The notes under the pieces: generated by a model
Seen by the model: only the letters and a program-made list of their open reading frames with translations
The model's database searches: none
Told to the model about the DNA's origin: nothing
Program-made: the position numbers and the translations under genes
Part shown: positions 5,650 through 11,114 of the stretch, in pieces
How the letters are laid out: each line of letters starts with the position of its first letter
How positions within the stretch are numbered: position 1 is the stretch's first letter
Assembly: GCA_903927685.1 (NCBI GenBank)
Contig: CAIYOB010001076.1
Location: 1-11,114 of the forward strand
Length of the DNA stretch: 11,114 nucleotides
Direction of reading: 5' to 3'
DNA from: an uncultured Planctomycetaceae bacterium
GTDB lineage: Bacteria; Planctomycetota; Planctomycetia; Pirellulales; Pirellulaceae

Positions 5650-7152
5650 TCAGTTGGGGTTCGCGAGTTCCTGCACGAAGGTTTCGCGAATCTGCCGGGA
5701 GGCACTCGGCGTCGCGGCGTCCGGGGACTCGTCGGCAAAGCGGAAACCGCTGATCCGCTCGCCCAGCCCCGCTCCGGGCCGCAGGCCGCCGAGAAAATCC
5801 TCCCACAGGCGGGCCTTTTCGTCCGGCAAGCCGCAGCGCCACAGGCAGTATTGAACGAGGTCCTGATCGGTCAGCACGACCTTTCCAAAGTGCTCGACTT
5901 GCTTTTCGGCCGCGGGCTCGACCCAAAAGGCAAACAGCACATCCGGCAAGGCCGGACGGACGAGGGAATTCGCCGCCGCGTCAATCGGAACGAGTGCGGC
6001 CTTCCATTCCACTCGCCGCTCGTCGGCTTGCCAGACGCCGTTGGTGCCGAGTGGTTCGCAGGGCAGGGCGAGCGTGGCAGTCAACTGGTGGTCGTGGAGG
6101 AACATCCCGCCCGGGAGAAACGCCGTGAACGCTAACTCTTCAAGGACCTTCCAAGGCTCCGGCGGTTCGCGCTCGGGTCCGGACGCCTGCTCGTGTTTCT
6201 TCAGCAAGGCCTGGTAGTCCTCCGACGCCCGAAGATAGCTTCGCAACGATGCCTCAATTGACTCTGTGTCACTCAACCGCGCCAGCGACGCAGGCACGGG
6301 CTGATCCGCCGGCACGCCGATACGCGAGGCGAGCCAGCGTTGGAGCAGGGCCAGCAGCGTGCCGGGCCGCTCTTGCAGCGTCTGGTCCACGGCGTAGATC
6401 CAGTCCGGCAACTGGGCGGGATCCACGTAACCTCGCTCGATGAAGTACTGTCCCACGCGCACGCCGTGTTGCGCCAGAGCACCACTCGTGCCCTTCCGGT
6501 CGGCGGGGGCAACGAGGCGATCATCCGCCGCGACCAACTCCAGCGACTTGATGTAGACGCTCAGATTGATCAGGTCGCGACGGAAGTCGCCCTCCAGAAA
6601 GCCGCGCAGCTTCGGCAACTCCGGGGTACCCGCCAGTTCCTGATCCAGCCAGCCGGCGAGCAAGGCGACAAGTCGCTGGACGGCCGCGCGGCGATTGTCG
6701 AGGTCCCCGGCGATGTCGTCGTCGCCGCGCACCCGCTCGACGTACGCGGTCGCCGTGCCCAGCGAAGTACTCCAACGCGTATAGGTTCCGCAGCCGCCGA
6801 CGTCATCGGGAAGACGCCCCGCAAACTCCCTCGCGAACGAGTGCCTGGGACCGCCGGACTGCGGACCGGCAACGCCATACTGAGCGGCGATGCGTGCCAA
6901 CTCGGAATCGCCGACCGCCACATCCACCGACTTTTCCCCGTCGGTCCGCTGCTCGAACACGGTGAGCTTCCGCTCCAGCCGGTCTGCGCGCGGGGTCATC
7001 TCCAGTTCGTATTTGCGCACCTGGCAGCCGGTGGCCGCAACCATGCCGATGAGCGCGGGCACGAGAAACCGCCGGCCGTGGCCTGACCCCGGCCATTCGG
7101 CCGGAGCCCGGGCGTCCGGGCGGTGCGTCAACAGGAAGAGCGATCGGAGCAT
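5650..7152 (-). CDS. Predicted lipoprotein of unknown function (500 aa)
   Basis: The ATG at 7152 has AAAGGA 7 bases upstream and lies 11 bases after the stop of the beta-propeller gene, so the two are almost certainly cotranscribed and perhaps translationally linked. The N-terminus has a long Arg-containing n-region (M-L-R-S-L-F-L-L...G-H-G-R-R), a hydrophobic stretch F-L-V-P-A-L-I-G-M-V and the lipobox-like A-A-T-G-C43. This predicts lipid attachment at Cys43 and a location facing the periplasm. The mature part is mixed helical and charged, with no transmembrane segment and no catalytic or metal motif I recognise. Local landmarks are W-S-T-S-L-G-T-A-T-A-Y, Y-F-I-E-R-G-Y-V-D-P-A-Q-L-P-D-W and, in the C-terminal part, F-L-P-G-G-M-F-L-H-D-H-Q-L. 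I do not recognise the family. Starting at 7242 instead would overlap the upstream gene and hide the signal sequence. Confidence 0.75.
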   Translation of the reverse strand: MLRSLFLLTHRPDARAPAEWPGSGHGRRFLVPALIGMVAATGCQVRKYELEMTPRADRLERKLTVFEQRTDGEKSVDVAVGDSELARIAAQYGVAGPQSGGPRHSFAREFAGRLPDDVGGCGTYTRWSTSLGTATAYVERVRGDDDIAGDLDNRRAAVQRLVALLAGWLDQELAGTPELPKLRGFLEGDFRRDLINLSVYIKSLELVAADDRLVAPADRKGTSGALAQHGVRVGQYFIERGYVDPAQLPDWIYAVDQTLQERPGTLLALLQRWLASRIGVPADQPVPASLARLSDTESIEASLRSYLRASEDYQALLKKHEQASGPEREPPEPWKVLEELAFTAFLPGGMFLHDHQLTATLALPCEPLGTNGVWQADERRVEWKAALVPIDAAANSLVRPALPDVLFAFWVEPAAEKQVEHFGKVVLTDQDLVQYCLWRCGLPDEKARLWEDFLGGLRPGAGLGERISGFRFADESPDAATPSASRQIRETFVQELANPN

Positions 7153-7163
7153 GGCAGGGTCCT

Positions 7164-8405
7164 TTACTCCTCGATCCGGTACAGATGGGTCTTGGTCCGA
7201 ACAATCAACGCATCGCCGATCACGGCCGGCGACGCCATACAACCGTCGTCCAGCGGGTTGACGGCCAACAGCCGGAATTCACGAGGATTGGCTTCGATGA
7301 CCCGCGATTTGTTTTCTTCGTCAAACAGCCAGATGCGGCCGCCGGCAAAGATCGGGGACGCGCTGTGGCGGCCGCCCATCCGCTCGGTCCAAGCCGGTTC
7401 CCCGGTCTTGATATCCAGACAGGTGACAATGCCCTGGTCGTTGACCATGTACAGGTGGTCCTGCACCACCAGCTGGGACGGACGCGTGGGCGTTTGCCGG
7501 GTACAGGTCCACACGATGTGCGTCTTGGTGACATCGCCGCTTCCATCCGGCCGCACGGCCAGCAGCTTGAGGCCGCCTTCGGTGTTGATGATCACCAGGC
7601 CGTGAGTGTACAGCGGCCGGGCCGCTGGGTTGAACCCGCCGTGATAGACCTTCCATAGTTCCCGGCCGGTCAGCGGATCGTATGCGACCGTGCCGACCGC
7701 GGCCGGACTGACCAGTTGCAGACGGCCTTGGTGTTCGAACACCGCGGGTGTGCAGTAGGCTTTCTTCAGATCGCCGTCGTCCGACCCGTAATCGATCGAA
7801 CGGTCGGTCTTCCAGACGGTCTCGCCCGTGTGCTTGTTCAGGGCCACGACGTATTGCAGGTCATAGCCGTCAAAGTTGACGATCAGCAGGTCGCGGAACA
7901 GGATCGGCGACGAACCCGGCCCGCGCCAATGATCGCACGGCAGGTCCTGCCGGGCCCACAGCACGCGGCCCGTGCCCGTATCCAGGCAGGCAGTCCCGGC
8001 GCTGCCGAAGTGGACCCACAGCCGTCCCCCCTCGACCACCGGCGTCGGGCTGGCGTAACTGTTGTACGGATAACAGAACATCGGCTCGGCGATTTCGAAC
8101 ACGGTGATGTCGTGGATGATCCGGCCCGTGCCGGCATCGGCGCAGATGGCGAATAATTGCTTGCCGTCTTCCGTGGCCGAAGTCAGCCAGATCTGCTCGC
8201 CCCAGACCACGGGCGACGACCAGGCCTTGCCGTGGATGGCGGACTTCCAGGTGATGTTTTGGTTCTCACTCCAGTGCAGCGGCAGCGCGGCAGTGCCAGC
8301 CTGACCGTCTCCGCGCGGGCCGCGGAATTGGTTCCAGTGTTCTGCGGCGGACAGCGGAGTGGCAAGCAGCAGGCAGGTGGCGGCGAGCGTCAACGGATTT
8401 CGCAT
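7164..8405 (-). CDS. Exported PQQ-type (BamB-like) beta-propeller protein (413 aa)
   Basis: The ATG at 8405 follows GGAGA by about 9 bases and opens a classic signal peptide, M-R-N-P-L-T-L-A-A-T-C-L-L-L-A-T-P-L-S-A-A-E, with cleavage likely after S-A-A. The mature protein begins W-N-Q-F-R-G-P-R-G-D-G and has repeated beta-propeller blades ending in the PQQ-repeat signature D/N-x-x-T-G-x-x-x-W. Examples are L-D-T-G-T-G-R-V-L-W, L-N-K-H-T-G-E-T-V-W, Y-D-P-L-T-G-R-E-L-W and L-D-I-K-T-G-E-P-A-W. Many close relatives occur in planctomycetes. Most such proteins bind no PQQ and serve as scaffolds or binding proteins; no dehydrogenase active site is seen here, so an enzyme activity should not be assumed. 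It is the first gene of an operon with the downstream lipoprotein. An in-frame ATG at 8474 would overlap the divergent gene and place the signal peptide internally. Confidence 0.88.
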   Translation of the reverse strand: MRNPLTLAATCLLLATPLSAAEHWNQFRGPRGDGQAGTAALPLHWSENQNITWKSAIHGKAWSSPVVWGEQIWLTSATEDGKQLFAICADAGTGRIIHDITVFEIAEPMFCYPYNSYASPTPVVEGGRLWVHFGSAGTACLDTGTGRVLWARQDLPCDHWRGPGSSPILFRDLLIVNFDGYDLQYVVALNKHTGETVWKTDRSIDYGSDDGDLKKAYCTPAVFEHQGRLQLVSPAAVGTVAYDPLTGRELWKVYHGGFNPAARPLYTHGLVIINTEGGLKLLAVRPDGSGDVTKTHIVWTCTRQTPTRPSQLVVQDHLYMVNDQGIVTCLDIKTGEPAWTERMGGRHSASPIFAGGRIWLFDEENKSRVIEANPREFRLLAVNPLDDGCMASPAVIGDALIVRTKTHLYRIEE

Positions 8406-8436
8406 CGAATGGGTTCTCCGGGATGCAGGGCGAGCG

Positions 8437-8465
8437 TTTACGATTGGTTGCGGGGTTAGTATAAC
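8437..8465 (+). promoter_or_regulatory. Predicted promoter of the CxxC protein gene, possibly giving a leaderless mRNA
   Basis: TTTACG (8437-8442) and TATAAC (8460-8465) are spaced by exactly 17 bases. Transcription would start about 7 bases after the -10, at or next to the A of the ATG at 8473. No Shine-Dalgarno sequence precedes that ATG, which fits leaderless translation. The sigma-factor consensus of this organism is assumed to be sigma-70-like. Confidence 0.4.
8458..8463 (-). promoter_or_regulatory. Predicted -10 element for the beta-propeller/lipoprotein operon
   Basis: On the minus strand TATACT (8463-8458) matches the -10 consensus at five of six positions and would start a transcript about 45 bases before the ATG at 8405. 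It overlaps the + strand -10 in the near-palindrome GTTAGTATAAC (8455-8465). The matching -35 region is poor, so this rests on the -10 alone. Confidence 0.3.
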
Positions 8466-8472
8466 AGCAGAC

Positions 8473-8763
8473 ATGACATCTGAGCACGAGGATGCGCCGT
8501 TGTTCTGCGACCGCTGCAGCCGGGAACTGCGGCTGGGCCGGGGCGAGTTCTATGTTGTCCGGATCGAAGCGATCGCGGATCCGACGCCGCCGGAGTTCAC
8601 CGCCGAGGACTTGGCCCGCGACCACCGCGAGGAATTCGCCCGTTTGTGCGAGGCGCTGCAGCAGATTTCCGCCCAGGAAGCACTCGACCAGGTGTACCGG
8701 CGTCTGACGCTGTATCTGTGCAATGCCTGTTACCGCCGCTGGATCGAAACCCCGGCGGGCTGA
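8473..8763 (+). CDS. Small CxxC...CxxC protein, probable split zinc ribbon (96 aa)
   Basis: The ATG at 8473 is the sensible start, since upstream in-frame sequence runs into the divergent signal-peptide gene. A pair C12-D-R-C15 near the N-terminus and a pair C83-N-A-C86 near the C-terminus could together bind one zinc. Between them is a short beta-rich part (G-E-F-Y-V-V-R-I-E-A-I-A) and a charged helical stretch (about residues 42-78). The end is C-N-A-C-Y-R-R-W. There is no signal peptide, so the protein is cytoplasmic. It resembles small uncharacterised planctomycete proteins, but I cannot name a family. No nucleic-acid-binding motif can be claimed beyond the cysteine pairs. The gene stands alone, diverging from the beta-propeller operon and converging on the permease gene. 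Confidence 0.75.
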   Translation: MTSEHEDAPLFCDRCSRELRLGRGEFYVVRIEAIADPTPPEFTAEDLARDHREEFARLCEALQQISAQEALDQVYRRLTLYLCNACYRRWIETPAG

Positions 8764-8795
8764 TGCCCGCCGATCGCCGGGGGAGCTGCACCGGC

Positions 8796-8821
8796 GGGCC
8801 CAGCCGGTTCCGGCTGGGCTC
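8796..8821. terminator. Strong hairpin between convergent genes, no T-tract
   Basis: GCCCAGCCGG (8798-8807) and CCGGCTGGGC (8810-8819) are perfect arms with a 2-base centre, extendable by a G-T and a G-C pair to 8796-8821. It starts 32 bases after the stop of the CxxC gene and about 65 bases beyond the permease stop on the other strand, so it could serve both. GCCCGCCG (8765-8772) can also pair with CGGCGGGC (8792-8799), a competing fold. The lack of T residues makes the mechanism uncertain. Confidence 0.5.
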
Positions 8822-8885
8822 AGGAAGTCAAGCTCCGCTCACTCAGCGCCGCGCGGACGTGGTCCGCCTGTATACTGATCACAAG

Positions 8886-11114
8886 TCACTCGTACTTGAG
8901 CGATTCCAGCAAGTCGAGCCGGACAGCCTTGCGGGTCGGGATCCAGGCCGCTACGAGGACGATCGCCAAGGCGAACAGGACGCAGCCGCACACCATGTCC
9001 AGATGGAGGGCAAACTCGATGTGATAGCCGAGCAACGGCAACATCGTGAGGCTGATCACCCAGGCGGTCGTGGCCCCGGAGAACACGCCGCTCAGGCTGC
9101 CGATCAAGCCGAGGATGAAGGCTTGAGCGAGCACGGTCTTGGCCACCTGCCGGCGCGTCATGCCCACAACCCGCAACATCGCGAGTTCTGGGGTTTGTTC
9201 GAGCACGTTCATCGTCAGCGTGTTGGCGATGCCGCAACCGGCGACGATGAACCCCAGAACCAACAGCCCCCACAAGCTGCCCACGACGCCGTTCAATGTC
9301 GCCTCGAGCCGGCTGCTCAGATCGGCGAACGAATGCAGCATGAGCCCCTCCCGCTGCGTGAGGTCTCGGAGCCGGGCCCCGACGGCGGGGCGATCGCCGG
9401 ATTCGGCCTTGATCATGAAAACGTCGACGCCGCCGACGTCGAACAGACGGCGGGCCGACTCGCGTTCCATGTGCAGCACCAGTCCGCCGACGAGATACTC
9501 GTTGGCCAAACCGGCGATCCGAACTCGCCGCGGGCCGGCACTCGTCGTCAATTCGACCTCCCCACCGACCTGAAGCCCGCACCGCTGGGCCAGGACGGTG
9601 CCGACGATGGCTTCGCCGCCACGCATCCGCTGGGTGATCTGGTCCGGATCGCCGTCGGCGAGGTTGATTGCCACGCTTTCGCCATGCGCCAGGCCTTGAA
9701 CCATGATCACGACCGGCTGCTCGCGGACTTGAGCCGTCACGAAACGCAGGCTGCCTACCGCCGAGACGCCCGGAATCGCGCGGATTTCTGCCCCCAGTGC
9801 TTCCGGCATCTCGGCGGCCCGGCCCTCCGCCGGATCCTCCATCATCACGCGCACGAAGAAATCTCCGGTGTGAGTGCTCTTCAGCCAGGCACGCACATCG
9901 TCAATGTTGTTGGTGAGAGTGGTTCCCAAACCGATGCCGGTCCCCAAAGCCAAGTCCAACACGGCCAGGGTCAATCCGGTGCGCGTCCGCCGCCGCAGCA
10001 ACTGCCGGCAAGCCAGCGCACCTTCGACTCCCAGCCAGCGCCGCGCGGGAAAGGCAGCCAGCCGCAACAGGGGCCCGAGGAGGATCAGGGCCAGCGGGAT
10101 GAAGGCGACCATGAACACCACGCCCACCGGAATCACCGCTTCGATCGGGAGCCAGTCGGCCAAGGAGGCAGCGAGCGCCAGGCCAGTGGCCGCGAACGCC
10201 AGCAGAGAGCTGATCACGAACCAGCGTGGCAGCGGCGCTGAATCGTCGCTGATCAGCGGTCGCAGCGACTCGACAGGCGTCACACACGCCGCTTGCTGGG
10301 CCGGGAGGTAGGTGGCGAGCAAGGCGAGAGTTGGGCCCAGCACGGCCGCGACGGCGAGGGCCCCCAGGTCAGGCTGCACGACCGGCAACGACGTCCCGTA
10401 CAAGCTCGCCATCACTTGCGTCAGTTGCCCTGCCCCCAGCAGCCCGGCCGGGCAACCCAGCACGGTCCCCACGACGCCGAGCAGCAATGCCTCCCGCAGC
10501 AACATCCCGAGGATCTGGCGTCGCGTCGCTCCGACGGCCCGCAAGATGGCCAGTTGTCGGCGGCGTTCCTTGACGTTCATCAAGAACGTGTTCAGGATCA
10601 TCAGCGCGGCCAGGGCCAACGTCGTCGCGTAGGCGAATTGCAGCCCCTGCTCCAAACTGGCCATCGTTTCCGCCGCCAATTGTGTGCGCGCCGTCGGAGT
10701 GCGGACCAGCACCCCCGGCGGCAAACGCTGCTGCACCGCCAACGCGACCTGTTCGGCCCCGCGATCTTCCGTCAACACCAGACTGATCGTGTTGACATAG
10801 CCTGGACGCAGAAACCATCGCTGGGCCTCGGCCAGCGGGACCAGCAGCACGCCAGCCTGCTTGAAGCCCGCGACGCCGCGTAGTTCCAGTAGTCCGACCA
10901 CCGATGTCGTTTTCAGCCCGCGGCGCGTCAGGACTTTAATCTCATCGTGCAACTGGATGCCGACTTCCGCCGCGAATCCGGACTCCAGGACGGCCCCCCG
11001 CCCCTGGTCAAAGAGACGGCCCTGGCTGATCTCGTAGTCGCGGATCGCCGCCTCGCGGGCGGCATCGATGCCGAGGACCAGCAGCCGAGTTCGCCGCCCT
11101 TGGTGGTACGCCGT
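8886..11114 (-). CDS. FtsX/MacB-type ABC transporter permease, duplicated form (5' end off window)
   Basis: The frame is open to the right edge, so the start is missing; 742 residues are visible, ending L-K-Y-E. It is an inner-membrane permease with two halves. The visible part begins in a periplasmic MacB-like domain. The first FtsX domain has membrane segments near residues 158-178, 208-230 and 250-270, with the cytoplasmic coupling helix L-A-I-L-R-A-V-G-A-T-R-R-Q at 188-200. Further segments lie near 297-317, 324-354 and 379-399. A second periplasmic domain (about 404-604) precedes a second FtsX domain with segments near 607-632, 664-689 and 704-725 and the coupling motif L-A-M-L-R-V-V-G-M-T-R-R-Q near 644-656. 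With one missing N-terminal helix this makes about ten segments, as in YbbP-type permeases. Such permeases work with a LolD/MacB-like ATPase, in lipoprotein or lipid release or substrate extrusion. No ATPase gene is in the window; it may lie upstream, off the right edge. Confidence 0.9.
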   Translation of the reverse strand, partial: TAYHQGRRTRLLVLGIDAAREAAIRDYEISQGRLFDQGRGAVLESGFAAEVGIQLHDEIKVLTRRGLKTTSVVGLLELRGVAGFKQAGVLLVPLAEAQRWFLRPGYVNTISLVLTEDRGAEQVALAVQQRLPPGVLVRTPTARTQLAAETMASLEQGLQFAYATTLALAALMILNTFLMNVKERRRQLAILRAVGATRRQILGMLLREALLLGVVGTVLGCPAGLLGAGQLTQVMASLYGTSLPVVQPDLGALAVAAVLGPTLALLATYLPAQQAACVTPVESLRPLISDDSAPLPRWFVISSLLAFAATGLALAASLADWLPIEAVIPVGVVFMVAFIPLALILLGPLLRLAAFPARRWLGVEGALACRQLLRRRTRTGLTLAVLDLALGTGIGLGTTLTNNIDDVRAWLKSTHTGDFFVRVMMEDPAEGRAAEMPEALGAEIRAIPGVSAVGSLRFVTAQVREQPVVIMVQGLAHGESVAINLADGDPDQITQRMRGGEAIVGTVLAQRCGLQVGGEVELTTSAGPRRVRIAGLANEYLVGGLVLHMERESARRLFDVGGVDVFMIKAESGDRPAVGARLRDLTQREGLMLHSFADLSSRLEATLNGVVGSLWGLLVLGFIVAGCGIANTLTMNVLEQTPELAMLRVVGMTRRQVAKTVLAQAFILGLIGSLSGVFSGATTAWVISLTMLPLLGYHIEFALHLDMVCGCVLFALAIVLVAAWIPTRKAVRLDLLESLKYE

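Noticed and set aside
6340..7086. A 248-codon open frame on the + strand
   Set aside because: It is antisense to the lipoprotein gene, which has a ribosome binding site, signal sequence and operon context; this frame has none of these.
7153..7242. Upstream start extending the lipoprotein gene by 30 codons
   Set aside because: It would overlap the beta-propeller coding region and bury the lipoprotein signal sequence; the ATG at 7152 has a good ribosome binding site.
8359..8472. Upstream ATG extending the CxxC protein by 38 codons
   Set aside because: The extension would overlap the divergent signal-peptide coding sequence and has no domain-like features.
8406..8474. Upstream ATG extending the beta-propeller gene by 23 codons
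   Set aside because: It would place the signal peptide internally and cover the predicted promoter; the ATG at 8405 has its own ribosome binding site.
8646..10241. A 531-codon open frame on the + strand
   Set aside because: It lies opposite the FtsX permease, is rich in His, Gln and Arg with no fold-like hydrophobic pattern, and is an antisense by-product of GC-rich codon bias.
1..11114. CRISPR arrays, tRNA or rRNA genes, riboswitches, intact insertion sequences
   Set aside because: Read for spaced direct repeats, cloverleaf-like and rRNA-like stretches and transposase motifs; none were seen. The only mobile-type trace is the nuclease remnant at 2478-2648.

Overview
The window looks like chromosomal DNA of a planctomycete (Planctomycetota, probably a Pirellulales-type lineage). 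This is an inference from content, not from a marker gene. The base composition is GC-rich. Three things point this way: a HzsA-like c-type cytochrome fused to a formylglycine-generating-enzyme (FGE/SUMF1) type domain, a secreted PQQ-type beta-propeller opening with the W-N-Q-F-R-G-P-R-G-D-G motif, and intergenic TCGAGCG-type repeat elements. No rRNA, tRNA, CRISPR array, integrase or intact insertion sequence was seen.

Layout. Bases 1-2019 (+) hold the 3' part of the cytochrome/FGE-like fusion; its N-terminus lies off the left edge. It converges on a small 83-codon gene of unknown function (2136-2387, -). Bases 2388-2731 hold no intact gene, but contain what looks like the decayed remnant of an Rpn/DUF2887-type nuclease gene (2478-2648, -). 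A flavodoxin/WrbA-like gene (2732-3289, -) follows, preceded by a degenerate 7-bp tandem repeat (3300-3376) that runs into its ribosome binding site. A textbook intrinsic terminator (3392-3431, -) ends the next gene, a secreted two-domain DUF11/CARDB-like protein (3491-4603, -). Then comes a HAD-family phosphoglycolate-phosphatase-like gene (4823-5482, -).

Bases 5650-8405 (-) form a two-gene operon: an exported PQQ-type beta-propeller protein (7164-8405), then, 11 bp downstream, a predicted lipoprotein of unknown function (5650-7152). It is transcribed divergently from a small CxxC...CxxC protein (8473-8763, +). The two promoters appear to share one nearly symmetrical -10 region, and the + strand transcript may be leaderless. 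The small gene converges on a large FtsX/MacB-type ABC transporter permease (8886-11114, -), whose N-terminus lies off the right edge.

How the genes work together. Apart from the beta-propeller/lipoprotein pair there is no evident multi-gene pathway. Much of the content is extracytoplasmic: the cytochrome fusion (probable), the DUF11-like protein, the beta-propeller, the lipoprotein and the permease. I found no convincing new multi-component system. The best second looks are the FGE-like domain lacking the catalytic cysteines, the decayed nuclease remnant, the heptamer array and the symmetrical divergent promoter.
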